The notes: generated by a model not told the origin, from the sequence alone. Shown: positions 1-12,740, counted from the stretch's first letter. The stretch: 64,000 nucleotides of DNA from Metallyticus violacea (GCA_030762175.1 CM060843.1:27858501-27922500), one strand, 5' to 3'. A program made the numbers and translations.

Positions 1-780
1 CTTGTAATTCAGGACACGTCTGGATCACTGGCAAGGAGTTGAAACACAAGTATCCCCGCGATTTCCTTTAATCGGTTACGCACAGTAAAATTCTGATAAC
101 TAAACAAATTGTTCATTACTTTTCCGCGACACTTTCTGCATTTATTCTCGGTCGTAATTTCTAACTAGATAGCTTTCATCCCGATGTGTGTCACATACTA
201 AGATTATTATTACCATTTGAAAATCATCGAAACCTAACACTGCTCTCTACCAATTGTTCCGAATGCTTCCAAATTGGGCTTTTTATGTTTTCTTTAAGCG
301 TCACTATGCGACCATTTAAATTTTAGAATATTCTAGACGCGTCCTAAATTCTATTCTCTGATTGGATTAACAGTATGACTTCTAGAAGCTTCTTGAAGCG
401 GAATCTAAGGCTTGCTTCCTGAGTGACTAAATTTTTCCCTTTCTTCCCAGCGTTTCTTACACCTTATACTTGCGAGCTTTCTCTTTTTAAGGGTCGCTTT
501 CTCCAAAAGGAAAGTTTGCCTATATGGTTCGCTTCAAGGATTTTTAAAGGCGACTATAAATGAAGGGTCCATTGTGAACACAAGATTCGTTCTTGCGAAT
601 GTCTCCAGACAGTCGTGAAAAAAGATACAGTTTTAAGCTTGGTGTACATATAGCATACTTATTTCATCTTTAATGCACATAATATATACTTACACCTTGT
701 TCACTTTCAGATGACTGTCAATAAACTTACATACATTAAAACATATATTAATAGACGATTAAATCGCAATATCTTATAAT
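1..780. other. AT-rich flank, no gene seen
   Basis: I see no convincing coding sequence, RNA gene or recognisable repeat here. Reading frames are short and without family motifs. The right end abuts the piggyBac remnant. Confidence 0.4.
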
Positions 781-1682
781 TACAGTTCACTATTTCTATG
801 GGAGTCGAATCTGGAACTCCTGCTACAGGTATCGTCACATCTGCTTGAAAACCAAATAGTGTAGCATGTACTTCACGTTCTTTAGGTGTCACGTAATCGG
901 CAGGCAGTTCACCTTTGTTTTTTTCACTAGTGTCAGATCTGAGGTAAAAATATTATCACAGTAGATATTACGTCCAGATTTTTCAAGTTCCATCGCCAAG
1001 TTCTTTGCAACATTCTCTCCGAGTCACATTACTCTGGTTTCTTCCTCCTTCCCCAATTATACTTTCATCTCCAGCAGTAACTTATTTCACTGTCACGATA
1101 AGCCAGATCTTCATTTCATATCTACCGTGTTTTGATGGTATGTGTTGTCAAAACGGACAGCGACCTCGAAAAGTCACCAAATGTTTATCCACGGTCATGC
1201 ACCATCCAGGAATGTAGGCTTCCGTCAGGGTAGCCTCCCACATGTAAAAACCTCTCTGATGGTTCGAATTTGTCAGTTCACATATGTTTACGACGGATTG
1301 CTGCGTTGTCAAAGCGCAACACTCTCAGAATAGCATGGAAGCAGTTGTGAGACAAAATTTCATTGAACAATGGACGGCTATTCTGAACACTCCACAGCTG
1401 ATCGATATCTTCATTTTTTGACTTGCAAACGCCAGTCAGGATCAAAACGCCAAGAAACTTTTTCATTCCATGCAAATCTATATCCACCAAGTCCTTGTAA
1501 ACCATTCGAACGGATGAGGGGTACACCAAAGAACTAAATAAAAGAAGAAATTTCATTATTACAGTTTCTAATTGAATACTTTGTAGGTACCTCGTCATCT
1601 TTAAATATATTCTTTTAGCTATGTTTACCTGAAATTCTAGCCTAAAGGGGTTTTTATGCACTCTAATAACAGAGGTCAACAT
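780..1682 (-). pseudogene. piggyBac-type transposase remnant
   Basis: This is a decayed DDD transposase of the piggyBac superfamily (DDE_Tnp_1_7), read on the minus strand. From 1682 to 1278 an open frame carries the family's N-terminal core: a GMKKFLGVLILTGV segment, then KSKNEDIDQLWS, then FHAILRVLRFDN. Near 1205-1100 the frame resumes with CMTVDKHLVTFRGRCPF, whose Asp corresponds to the first catalytic Asp. Near 965-935 YCDNIF gives the second catalytic Asp. Near 900-830 comes the conserved REVHATLFGFQ block. At least two in-frame stops and a deletion between the first two blocks break it, and the third Asp and the Cys-rich C-terminus were not found. I found no terminal repeats or TTAA flanks. 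It cannot make a working transposase; the family call is strong, the exact limits are not. Confidence 0.8.
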
Positions 1683-1689
1683 AATTTTT

Positions 1690-2493
1690 TTTCCGAAAAC
1701 AGAGTACTGACTTCAGGGCAGTTTTTTTTTCTTCTGAACTTAAATATATAATCAAAATTTTTGCATCAAGTATAGGTTTTTGACAATCATTTTTAAAATA
1801 TACTTCTGTATATTAAGCTTTCTTGGTTATCCTTTTGTAAATTACAGAAGAGGCAATTTAATTCAGAATAAATTGGCAAAACTGCAGATTGATTCATTGA
1901 AACTTGTTCTATCTCTTATTCATGTTCGAATATGTTGAACAATTATTCAAATATTGCAATGAAACCTATGCCACATAGTGAAGAGTATCCTATAAGTAAG
2001 TGTCCAGATTTCGTGATCTTGAGTGACAACTCTGACTCCTACTCAACTCATACTGAAGACCAAAGAAATGAGAGATGTGAATCTACGTTTGAAGAAAGTT
2101 GTTCATCAGAACCTCACTTTTTAAGTCAAGAAGGTTTTATAGTAAATAAGATCAATAATGGGGTGATGAACATTCTGAGGAACTTTTACATCCACCGAAA
2201 AGAGCAGCGTGGAAATCATTCAAACATTTCCGTTGTGTTTTTCTGGGCAATAACAAAAAAGAAAAATATAATGAAATAGTGAGTGATCTTGTGAATTCAC
2301 ACAAAACAATGGGATGCAGCATGTCTTTAAAATGTAGCTTATATTTATCATTTAGTATTTCATAATTACTAATTCTTTTAAAACTTAAAACATGTGCCAC
2401 AAAAAGTCCCTGCCTGACGGGAAAAATTGGACTCGGCATGGGAAAAAACGCATAAATTCCGTTAATTTAATAATAGTGAACGAAAAAGTTTTA

Positions 2494-2500
<7 letters not shown>
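1690..2500. other. Intergenic, no recognised gene
   Basis: The longest frame (1932-2279, plus strand, 115 codons) is rich in Ser, Glu and Asp, matches no family I know, and could be chance or a decayed exon. No repeat signature is visible. Confidence 0.3.
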
Positions 2501-2536
<36 letters not shown>

Positions 2537-2548
2537 TATTATTATTGT
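2499..2548. repeat. (ATT)n microsatellite
   Basis: A trinucleotide array of about sixteen ATT units with one ATT-to-ACT change. The poly-Leu frame across it is an artefact of the repeat. Confidence 0.95.
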
Positions 2549-3170
2549 GTAGGCCAGTTAAATTAAGTGTAGAAAGTTTATTTTAATTTGCGAGATTGAG
2601 TTTGTGACATCACACGTACATCAGCTCGATGTCGCTTCGAAACTTTCCGAAAGAATCTGGCGCCGCGTTTTTTCCCCCTCCCCGCCATCATACTTCCTCC
2701 TTTGGTTTTTCTAAGTAGAAATGGCAGGCGAGTAAAGGAACATCTGACGCCTTAACTTGGCAGAGTTAGCACCTTTTCTCAGATTTTTCTGGCTCCTACA
2801 TTTGCTCACATAAGAGAAGCTCCTCTTTCGCATCTCCACGTTGTTTGGTACAGCTCAAACCAGGAACTCCTATTTTTACGACCAAGTCGATGCCACTTTT
2901 TATTATTACCTGTTTCATATTTTGTTGTTTTCTATTTTATAGGTTTGGTAATCGAGTTTCTGAATGATTACAAATAATTAAATATTCATATTATGCCTGA
3001 AGTTAAAGACTTAACAACGATCCTGGTAGATTTGTGTATATTACCAAACTAAATTGATCAAACAAGTCATACTATTGACCTTTTATGCACTTTTAACATA
3101 CAAATTGTTACTAGCCACGGTTCTAAAATTAAATATTTAATTTCCCTTTACCAGATAAGTTTTAAATTTG
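2549..3170. other. Intergenic, no gene seen
   Basis: Moderately AT-rich sequence with one richer patch around 2650-2700. No open frame with family motifs and no repeat signature was recognised. Confidence 0.35.
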
Positions 3171-3171
3171 A

Positions 3172-3250
3172 ACAAAAAAAAAAAGAAAAGAAAAAAAAGA
3201 AAAGAAATGAAAAGAAAAAGAAAGAAAGAAAAGAAAGAAAAAAGAAAAAT
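3172..3250. repeat. Purine-rich (AAAG)n-like simple repeat
   Basis: An A/G-only stretch of irregular AAAG, AAAAG and AAGAA units that abuts the 3' end of the adjacent minus-strand SINE. The Lys-rich frame across it is a repeat artefact. Confidence 0.9.
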
Positions 3251-3267
3251 ATATTTCCATTTGATTT

Positions 3268-3552
3268 GTTTTATTTACGGACGCTCGTTAACATCTCAGG
3301 TCATCAGCGTCCCAATCAATTCAGGGCATGCAAGGGTTGGCAAATTTTGCTCAGAGGCCTCTTCTTTCAGGCTTGAGGTTCTTTTTCGTGCTGTAAATTT
3401 ACGACACGGGATTCACATCTTTACTTCCCTTCTAAAGAGAGCCATACTTAGAATTTTTCGCCTGAAAAAATCCATCAACTCTGGCCGGGATTGAACCCGC
3501 GATCTTGGGTTTAGGAGGCAAGTGTGGTTACCACTAGGCCACCAGGACCGAC
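3268..3552 (-). mobile_element. SINE family 1 copy (tRNA-derived)
   Basis: This near-full copy helps define family 1. On the minus strand the head reads GGTCCTGGTGGCCTAGTGG (A-box-like, near 3545) and then a B-box-like GCGGGTTCAATCC near 3500. The head is flanked by sequences that can pair like a tRNA acceptor stem. The body has a GATGGATTTTTTCAGGCG segment, an AGTATGGCT segment and a GAGGCCTCTGAGCAAAATTT segment. The tail ends near CGTCCGTAAATAAA. The RNA polymerase III promoter boxes place it as a SINE; the parent tRNA is not certain. Nine copies on both strands occur in this window. Confidence 0.85.
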
Positions 3553-3559
3553 AGAGAAA

Positions 3560-6073
3560 GTAACTTTGCAATACGAGAGCAGAATGACTTACAATTGTAA
3601 TATATATTTTTAATTTTTAATAGTAATAGAAATATATAGTGAAATTGTGATATTTCAGCTTTGAAAACTGTAACTTGTATATTACGAGTAAGAGCGAAAC
3701 AAAGGCTTTGCTTCCTAGAAAACTATGACTAAAAGTCATAACATACAATAATGTATCACTATTATTTATTACCATCACACACGCTCTGTAAGAAATACTG
3801 TTTAAAAAGTTATATTGCGTACATGGTTTAACACAGGTTAATTTATTTTAGTTCTGTTCCCTGCCATTTTGTGTAGAATTATTCCTCTGGTTTGTGAAAT
3901 GCTAGTTTTTTGTCACTCAGCTCTAACAAGAAATTGGATTTGTTTTGTTGGCAAGTTTGTTTCACAAGTATGTAAGTTGATACTTCTGTTTCAGTATCAG
4001 CTATACATGAAAGTAAAGTTAAATTAACGTGGATGTGTTTTGTTCTATTCTCTGAAATATGTAAATTCTAATATTAGACTCTTTTATATTTGTGATCAGT
4101 ATATGCTTAAATCTGCGAGAACAATGACTTCAATGATAAAGAAGCTTATAAAGTTTATTTTGCTTTGTTCATTCATGGGCATCGCACAACTTGTACAGTC
4201 AATCTTACAGCTTGCTTTAACTAGAATTAGGTGTCATTCACTATTCCAATGATTTAGCAAGAGCTTGAGATTATTTTTCAGGTTGATATTTTTGTTCAAC
4301 GCAAATTGACCACACATCTAAAATATTTAAAAAATGCAATTGCACTGACCCTAAAATCAGAAGCTTTATTAAAGATATAATTTTGATGCGGTGCCTTAAG
4401 GAAATGAAGGCCTTAAAGTATATACAATAGAAAATTACTATAAACTAACACAGGGCATCTATTCCTCAAAACCTTGCCTGATAGGACATTTCTGACGTCA
4501 AAATTTGATTTTAGGGGGCCAAAATTTTAATGCCAGAAATAAACATATTGTGGTTTCAAAATAGAAGTACCTTCTTAATTTAAAAAGCTACAAAAGGAAA
4601 CTTTAAGTCAATATTATATGCAATTAATAATATTACAACAAAAAAATCTAAAATCTCATTAGTTCCAGTTATTTGTCTATGTGTTAGAGAAGGCTCCGGG
4701 CCTAACATTTTGAAACAAAGGCCAAAAAGACCTACTCAGCCCGAACACCTCGAAGCCAAATTCAATATTCAGAACAAGGGACAATGAGATCGCCAATCAG
4801 GATGGTTACGTCGCCAAGTTCCGGATTATTCCATAGGCTACATAGTTAATAGCAAACAATATTGGTTGGCGAGTCATTCTGATGTGGCCATAAAGGGGGA
4901 AGGAGGAGAAAAGGCATTGAGGAACTATGAAATCGCGTGCAAACACGGCTCAAAAATACATGTGGATGCATTAGTGAAATATCATTTTACCAAACTTTTA
5001 TTTTATTTATTATTTTTTAACGATGGAAATACGTACATTCATAAGTTCAGGTCCAGAAAATTAGAGTAAGTTTTCAGATTTTGGCAGCTTTAGGCTAAAT
5101 CGTTTGAATTGAGACTCCTTCTTGACGACGCAAGGGCGATCTGTGTGCTTCAGTATTATAAATTCGAGGACTCTTCCCAATGTTATTCATTACAAAATAG
5201 AGAAATAAACCCATATTCACATCCGAATAAGTGCAAGTAGTTTCATAAGCTAATAAAAAAGAATGAAGATAGTTTTAAGCACCTGTAAAGAAATTGTAAT
5301 AATTCTTAATTAAACAACCGTACTGTATGTCTATGAACTATTTACCCGAATATAAAACGTAATTATGTTTTCATAAAAAAGTAAATAAAATTATATATAA
5401 CAATTATGAGGACTTCAAAACATTCTAGAAATGAGATGTTTTACAGGTCAGTATGCAGTCACTGCAGACTTGATTTTTTCTTTTTAATATAATTTCACTG
5501 TTAAAGCTGTAGGCGGAACAGCATACTCTTCCATGATGAAAGTTTGCTATAATACGGCACAATGTTAATTAGTACTTTTTATTAAACGCTCCGAACTTAA
5601 GATGTGATGAAGCCGCAATAGGCTGAAGTAATTATGTCATTGTGTGCGTCATCGCTATTTTCTTTGAACTATAGGTTGGGTTAAATCAGGAACATTTTAA
5701 ATTTAGGGACAAGTAATTTGATTAGGGAGGCTTAGAGAACGAGTATTAGCTTTAGTCATAATCATAACAAGGAAAACCTCGTTTTCAAATTGACCTTTAT
5801 TCATAGACAATTTGCCTCAGATATTTGCTTTTTGTGTAAAACGCCAAAGTTGCTCACTAGAGGACTTCGTATAGTCGTTATAGAAATTAGAGTGGTTGTT
5901 TAGTCACCCTTCACTTGTCTTCTGTTACGCCAGTCGAGATTGTGCATTTGCTTGTATCGCATTCTTCAAAGTGACCGCTCAGAACTAGTCAAACGACGTT
6001 TTATAGAAAAATGAGTATTACCGTTTAATTGATTTATCTTATAACTAAATTTCGGTGTGCTTCTGTTAAACTG

Positions 6074-6078
<5 letters not shown>
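3560..6078. other. Long intergenic stretch, no gene seen
   Basis: AT-rich sequence with frames of 70 codons or fewer and no family motifs. I recognise no transposon termini. It may contain very old repeats that cannot be identified without a library. Confidence 0.35.

Positions 6079-6112
<34 letters not shown>
6079..6112. repeat. Poly(T) tract
   Basis: A run of about 34 T residues. On the minus strand it is a poly(A) and could mark the 3' end of a retroposed copy, but the sequence next to it (6113 onward) resembles no element I recognise. Confidence 0.9.
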
Positions 6113-6117
<5 letters not shown>

Positions 6118-6800
6118 TTAGGAAATGACAAAATAGTAATGCATTAGTATTGTCATATGTCATGGTTTGTACGATCAGGATTTTCTTCTTTTATCAATCG
6201 TTTAGGCTTAGTTATTATTGCCAGTTTAGCTTTTCCCAAATTTCTTAATTATTGGTGTTGTGAGTTGAATTTTATGAAATTCCTAACTTCTTTATGTTAT
6301 TTAATAGTGATGTCTTAATAGAAACTTCACTACTTCATGTTAGGTATCTCCTATGATAGCCACAAGCAGAGGCAGAGATTTTGCATATACACTTTCGGTT
6401 CGGAAACTGGACAGAAGATTATTAATTTTTCCAGTCAAATGATTATTTATGGATAGACAACTAAGTCTGGGCACCAGAACATTGCTTGACTGCGCCTACA
6501 GGTTTAAGGAACGCTAGCTGTAGGATGTAGCCAGATTTTTACTTTACAAATGTAACTGCAAGTTTCGTATAGAATTTGAAAGACATCGAGTACAGGTAAC
6601 TATGACTTGAAGTAAACACATGTGCAAGTTGAAGGAATGGATCCTTCCTTTCCCTCTTCAAGTAACAACCTCTTTATATCCCCCCGGATGATTAATTTAT
6701 TTTAATTACAAAGATAGGTGCAAAAAAGCGGTGTTTCGTTTATCCTTTTCTTCGGCCAGTGTATCTTAGAAAAATACAATAGTTTCTACAGTATCGCAAG
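6113..6800. other. Intergenic, no gene seen
   Basis: No coding or repeat signature was recognised between the poly(T) tract and the mariner copy. Confidence 0.35.
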
Positions 6801-6807
6801 ACATGTA

Positions 6808-8100
6808 CAAGGGGAGGTCCATAAGTTTCCGGCCTCGCCGAAAAGGATTATCACCTTCATAAAACCTTTATCTGCTGGCATACCTTATCTATTGAGTAAA
6901 TAGTTACAGCTGTAACTTCCGCGTACGCTGTGTTCAGTTGTTCAGATATAGTTACTTAAAGCAGCTATGTGTAGATGATAGTGACATGTTCAATACACAG
7001 TATCGAGCTGTTATTAAGTTCTTCAAAAAAGCACTTGCACTAAATTAAATTAAACAGCGATTTGACCTTGTATATGGGGAAACATCCCCCTCATATTTTA
7101 CTGTAAAAGAATGGGACAAAACTTTTTCCAATGGATCGATAAAGCATTGAACACGAAGAGCGTGCAGGTTGGCCCTTGGAGGTACTCACTCTTGAAAACA
7201 TCGCTTTTGTGGAAGGAGAAATTATGCAAGATCGGCGGCTCAAAGTTACAGATATAGCAGCAAGGTTGGGCTTTTCTAAAACAACAGCCCTTCGAATTAT
7301 TCATGAACATTTAAACATGAATAAGGTTAGTGTAAGATGGGTGCCTAGACTTCTTTCCTCAGTCCAAAAGCAGCAACGAGTCATCTGTTATCAGCCATTT
7401 TTGGAGCTCTGTTGTGGAAACGAGAGAGAAGTTCTCGAAACCATTGTTACAGCAGTTGAAAATATTGTCCTCTACTATGATCCCTTTTTCAAAAGAGAAT
7501 CAATGGAATGGCTTAAACCTGGCGAAGCACCGCCTCTAAAGGCCAAGACCACTCGGTCAACCAAGAAGATCATAGTCACAATCTTTTGGGACTGTGAAGG
7601 AATATCTTCATTGATTTCAAGGAGAGGAATACCACAGTAAATGGGAAGTACTATGCTGACCTACTACACAGACTACGTGCTTCCATCAAACCGAAAAGGC
7701 GAGCAAAAATGAATGGTGGTGTGCACCTTCTTCAAGACAAACCGCTTGTGCACACAGCTCTTGTTGCAAAGGAAGATGTGCAGAAATGTGGCTTCAAGGA
7801 GATCGATCATCCACCCTGCAGCCCAGATCTAGCTCTCAGTGACTTTTTGCTCTTCTCAAAACTCAAGTAGGACATTCGAGGAAGGAAATTTAAGTGTGAC
7901 GAAGCAGTGATGGATGCTATTTATGCCCATTTTGCATACAGGACTTCTGACTATTTTCCGAGAGGGGGGGGGATTGAAATGTTAATTCAAAGATGTGAGA
8001 GTGTGAGAATAAAGGGTAGCTATATTGAAAAGTGAAATATAGATATTGTCTTTACCGTACCTAGAAAATGGTTAGGCCGGAAACTTATGTGGTACCCTCG
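6808..8100 (+). mobile_element. Mariner element, family A copy 1
   Basis: A near-complete mariner of about 1.29 kb. The 5' terminal repeat contains GGTCCATAAGTTTCCGGCCT near 6818, and its inverse (GGCCGGAAACTTATGTGG) lies near 8077. TA dinucleotides flank both ends (6806-6807 and 8101-8102), as expected for mariner target duplication. The transposase reads on the plus strand but is broken (see the separate entry). Two more copies of the family lie at 11478-12740 (inverted) and 46379-47060 (inverted, internally deleted). Confidence 0.9.
7100..7960 (+). pseudogene. Mariner transposase (family A), broken
   Basis: A Tc1/mariner transposase pseudogene. The open frame 7176-7640 holds the DNA-binding helix-turn-helix part (RLKVTDIAARLGFSKTTALRIIHE) and then WVPRLL, the linker leading to the catalytic domain. 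MEWLKPGEAP and IFWDCEGI follow. Around 7640 the frame shifts, and related sequence continues to about 7930 with YYADLLHRLRASIKPKRRAK and SPDLALSDFLLFSKLK, the region that normally carries the third catalytic Asp. The segment expected as LLHDNA reads LLQDKP, so a conserved motif is altered. A stop follows the SKLK motif. Frameshifts, a stop and motif loss make it inactive; the terminal repeats could still be substrates in trans. Confidence 0.85.
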
Positions 8101-8500
8101 TAGTTTCAATTCTTTCCGTCATACCGCAGTGATGCACTTTTCTTTAAAAATGGATTCTCTATAAGTAATATAAATTAAAAACAAAGTGTGATTACTTGAA
8201 GTTATTTTGGAGAGAACGAGAACATCGCCAACATTCAGAGAAGTTTAAGAAAAGTATATGGAAAATAGAGAGATAAAAGTACCGTCAAGTCTCGGAACAA
8301 GGTCGAGACAATCTTACTAATCAGCATTTGCACGAATCTATTGCGCACCTTTTTTGTCCAAGTGTAGAATTCAAAATTGCGTTGCGCAGTAACTCGCCGG
8401 TAACTTCATTGAAATTTGTTTATTACTTTATAATGCACTGCTGTAATTCTCAACTTCGTTTCATTTATTGTGACCTATAGAGCACAGAGCGTTTGAATAG
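8101..8500. other. Intergenic, no gene seen
   Basis: Nothing recognisable lies between the mariner and the pogo-like remnant. Confidence 0.35.
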
Positions 8501-8504
8501 TAGA

Positions 8505-9045
8505 AAGTCATGGAGTGGAGGGCAAACAGAGGAGGACATTTAATGATGCTATTTTCAAGCGTAAAGTAATTTTATGCTGGAAAAGATGACAACAGAGAGC
8601 AGGAAGATTATTGAATGTACCTGAGAACAACGCTCGTTTGTGACGACAACGGAAATTGGCATTATTTGCAACTAAAGCTACCAGGAAGAAAATCATTGGT
8701 CTTCGTAAAGAAATACATCGTGACAATGAGCAAAAACTTTTGGAATTCGTACATGAAAGGATGAAGAACGGGCAACCTGTGACTATGACATCATAATAAA
8801 TAACTTTTTGTTCTTTGACCTAAGCATACTGTCCTGGCAACAGAACGAGTGATGGGTGATTGTCCTACGTGCTCCAAGATGTAACAATAGTTCGCTTATA
8901 AATTTTATGTTCTGATTGTTTTATGAAGCGGAAGGGCTTATCTCTAAGACGTCATGCAGCAATGTGCCAAAATAATTTTTTTATTTTTTAAGTGTCAAAT
9001 TTGGGGTGTGCATTAATTTCGCGTCAATATGGCATTACATTGTAT
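8505..9045 (+). pseudogene. Pogo/Tigger-like N-terminal fragment
   Basis: On the plus strand, frames from about 8510 to 8800 resemble the N-terminal DNA-binding half of pogo/Tigger transposases. A helix-turn-helix segment includes RTFNDAIFKRKVILCW and a GRLLNVPENNARL-like recognition helix, and a CENP-B-type segment contains LLEFVHERMKNGQPVT. At least one frame change and stops interrupt it. Near 8985-9035 there is TGTGCATTAATTTCGCGTCA, similar to the ends of Tigger-like elements, so this may be one end of a deletion derivative. No catalytic domain is present. The call rests on motif resemblance only. Confidence 0.5.
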
Positions 9046-11024
9046 TGTTGAGGTCTCTAATAAAGCAGTGAGCCAGATTCGTGATGACTTCCAAGAACTC
9101 ATTATGCCTTTTAAATAAAATGCTCCCTCTCGTTGTACCGCTTGTATCTAAATATTTTATTATCATTAAATACTTGTGCATGTGTTCCTGGGTGATTTGC
9201 TTTGAATCATGCAAAGTTTTACAGTCACCTATTAGAAAATGATGGTGAAATCAGCTGTTTCATTCTTTGATCATCACAAGGATAATATTTCTTTTAAACA
9301 TATCTCCCGAAGCATTTTGCTAAACCGACAAACTATTGCGTCAATGGTGTAAAAAACTGAATGAATATGTTAAACAACAATGTCGCCTCCTGTTATCCCT
9401 GAATATAAAAGTCAAAATCAGACCACCTTAGGAAATAAGCTTCCAGCTATTCTTCGGGAGCTGCAAGCGAGCCAGACAAGGAAACATGTTGAAAGAAAGA
9501 ACAGATACATTCTGAAATCATCAATGTCATCCTTCTCATAATTTATGCATTACGAACGTGTGCCTAGAAAACCCAATACAAATAATATAATTTTCTTTCT
9601 GTCACTTTATCTGCCCTTTTTATACCGCCCTAGTCCCCATCTCTTGTACCTCTTTGCCATTTGTTGTTTCATTCTTTGACTTTGTCTTCATTTGTTACAT
9701 GAATGTTTTCCCTATTCTCTTTCTTTGCTTTGTATATCATTGATCATATCTCCATTATTTTCTCTCTTATTTCTTCATTCTTTTTCTGTGGCACTTAAGA
9801 TATGCACGAAGTAGATTAAATATTATTGTTTTACTCTTATTATATTCCATAAAAGCCGTCTGTATTTTAGTTTTGTATTTTACGTTCATTTCTCCCTTCA
9901 TTCTCTTCCCAGAGCAATGGATGCAGTGTCTTCAATATCTTCCTGAAACAGTGAACACAAAAGTACACAAAAGTATTTCTGTTTCTTTTACAAGTGCTAG
10001 AATTCGTTTGATTTTGCATTTTCTCATTGGTGAGGCCTACATGTAGCTCACAGCATTTAATGAAAAACTAAGTCAATGAGCGCGCATTATATTATGGATT
10101 TTCGGATTATCAGCCTGCTGATGAATGGAGTGGTTTCGACCCATTACAGCTACCCTCTTTATACTGAAGTATTAACACCCCCCCCCTTTTCTGGCCGGTT
10201 TACGCCCTGATAATGGTCCCAATGGGCAGAAAGTTCAAAATTCATCAAATTAACGTGGTTAATCATCCGGATATAACTGATCAATATTCAACTGGGAAAA
10301 CTTCAAGTCTTACATACCATATTTTGCATGTTTGTGATATAGAAAGACTTTAAAAGATATAAATATATATAAAGCAATTTTATGACATTTTATTTTAATT
10401 TTTGTAGATTCAAAAGTACCACAGTTAATTTCACATTCGGCACGTATTTAGTAACATTTCTTTTCTGATGATCGCATTGTTTAACACGAGTCACTTATTT
10501 CCCCAGGTTAGCCTCACAATAAATTACAAATGTTTTTTCCCCAAATTCAACAAGTATATCTTTTGTCTGTAATAGACAGAAAAACATTTTTGCACATCTA
10601 TACTGGAGCATATTTCATATTGGGAAAACTTGCTCCAGATCAACAACACTTTCAAGTTTAGTTTCCTGTCAAAGTATTTGCCACTTCACACAAATAGGAA
10701 AACTATTTGCCTTTATTGAATATTCACTTTCAGTCAGATTAAATTCAGTCAGTAAACATAAACGATTGGTTCTGATTGCAGTTTTAAACGTACAGGCATA
10801 TTTTAAGAACAAAACTAAGCAATAGCGTCAAAATAGTTATTTATATGTCCTGTAAAACTACAAAATTTAAGTATTAAGTATCACAAAAATAAATATTCTG
10901 ATTTTTCCATGACATAAGAGCCTAAAAATAGGCTCTTGTCTGAAGACCCACCGTCTAGTTACATAAGCCTTACCCTAATCAACATAAAGAGTATGTGTGA
11001 TAACGCTTTTATATTTTTTAATTG
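9046..11024. other. Intergenic, no gene seen
   Basis: AT-rich sequence. A C-run lies near 10180 and a GCGCGCATTATATTATGG segment near 10080 weakly resembles Tigger termini, but I could not define an element. Confidence 0.3.
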
Positions 11025-11288
11025 TCGGTCTGATGGTCTAGCGGTAGCCATACCTGCTTCGTAAAACCAGAATTGCGCGTTCAATCCCGGAGAGGGTCGA
11101 TAATTTTTTTCGAGCGTAAAAATTCTAAGTATGGCTTCCTTCGAAAGAAAGTAAAGCCATGGGTCCCGTAAAAGTATCTCCAGCCTGAAAGAAGATGCCT
11201 CTGAACAAAATTTATCGGCCGTTTAACGCCCTGAATTGAATGTGACCTGATGGTTTGATATGTTACACAAGGTCCGTAAATAAACCAA
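11025..11288 (+). mobile_element. SINE family 1 copy
   Basis: The tRNA-like head starts GTCGGTCTGATGGTCTAGCGG, with a degraded B box near 11082. The body contains AAGTATGGCTTCC and GCCTCTGAACAAAATTTATC. The tail is GTCCGTAAATAAACC. Confidence 0.85.
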
Positions 11289-11470
11289 ATTAATAAAAAA
11301 TGTTTTAATTAATTGCTATATGAGCTAATTTCCATCTGTTGCATTCTTATTAACAAAAACGGTCTTATAATTTATCTCCCTCTTTATCTGTTCCTGACTT
11401 TGGTGCATGACAGCCTATCGCATATTTGTATTTCTACGTATGCTAAGGAATATCTCACAACATAGGTAGA
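11289..11470. other. Short intergenic spacer
   Basis: No feature was recognised between the SINE and the mariner copy. Confidence 0.3.
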
Positions 11471-11477
11471 AAATGCA

Positions 11478-12740
11478 CGAGGGTAGGTACATAAGTTTCC
11501 GGCCTAACCATTTCTAGGTATGATAAAGGCAGAAACTACATTTCACTTTTAAATATAGGTACTCTTTATTGCAATACACTTCTCACATCTTTGAATTCAA
11601 ATTTCAATTCCTCGTCCCCCAAAAATAGTCAGAAATGTTGTCTGCAAAATGGGCATAAACAGCATTCATCACTTATTCTTCACACTTAAATTTCCTTCCT
11701 CGAAGGTCCTTCTTGAGTTTTGAGAAGAAAAACACTGGGAGCTGGATTTGGGCTGCAGGATGACCGATCTCCTTGAAGCCACGTTTCTTCACATCTATCT
11801 TCTTTTGCAAAAGAGCTGTGTGCATAAGCGCGTTGTTGTGAAGAAGGCGTACACCACCATTCAACTTTCCTTGCCTTTTCTCTCTGATGGAAGCACGTAG
11901 TCTATGCAGTAGGCCAGCATAGTACTCCCCATTTACTGCAGTGTTCCTCTCCTTGAAGTCAATGAAGAGAGTTCCTTCACTGCCAAAAGATTGTGGTCAT
12001 GATCTACTTGGTTGACTGAGTGGCCTTGGCCTTTAGAGGCGGTGCTTCGCCAGGTTTACGCCACTCCATTGATTCTATTTTGCACAAGTGATCACAGCAG
12101 AGAACCATAGTTTCATCTCCTGTAACAATGGCTTGCAGAACTTCTCTCTCGTTGCCACGGTAGAGCTCCAAAAATGCCTCACAACAGATGACTCTTTGCT
12201 GCTTTTGGACTGAGGAAAGAAGTCTAACAATCTTGCACTAACCTTATTCATGTTTAAATGTTTATGAATAATTCGAAGGACTTGTTTTAGAAAGGGCCAA
12301 CCCTGCTGCTATTTCTGTAACTTTAAGCCGCTGGTCTTCCATAATTTCTCCTTCCACAAGAGCGATGTTTTCAAGAGTGAGCACCTCCAACGGCCGAAGT
12401 GCACGCTCTTCATCTGAATACTTTCTGGACCCATTCTACTCTTTTATGGTAGAATATGAGCGGGGTACTTCCCAATATACATCGCCAATAATTGTTTAAT
12501 TTCGTTTGGAGTAAGTCCTTTTGTGAAGAACTTAATAACAGCTCGAAACTTCATTTTGAACATATCACAATCTTCTACACATGACCTTCTTTATGCAACT
12601 ATATCTGAATAACTGAACACAGCGGAGCGGAAGTTAAAGATGCAATTATTTACTTAACTGATAAGTATGACACCAGATAAGGCTTTTGTGAAGGCGATAA
12701 TGTTTATCGGCGAGTTCGGAAACTTATGGACTTACCCTTG
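11478..12740 (-). mobile_element. Mariner element, family A copy 2
   Basis: An inverted copy of the family at 6808-8100, about 1.26 kb. The plus-strand left end shows CGAGGGTAGGTACATAAGTT and the right end AACTTATGGACTTACCCTTG followed by TA. The left flank reads CA instead of TA, probably a later mutation of the target duplication. The transposase is on the minus strand. Its C-terminal part is readable near 11864-11673 (a LLHNNALMHTALL segment, then a degraded IGHPAAQIQL where SPDLAPSD is expected). Stops and frameshifts leave no long frame. Confidence 0.85.

Noticed and set aside
3168..3260. Lys-rich protein frame
   Set aside because: Created by an A/G simple repeat, then running into an antisense SINE. 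The same reasoning removes the Lys-rich frames at 44278-44660 and the poly-Leu frames at 2392-2586 and 31047-31277.
7098..7310. Minus-strand 70-codon frame over the mariner (also 46565-46838 plus strand)
   Set aside because: Antisense shadows of the mariner transposase; the same shadow appears in more than one copy.
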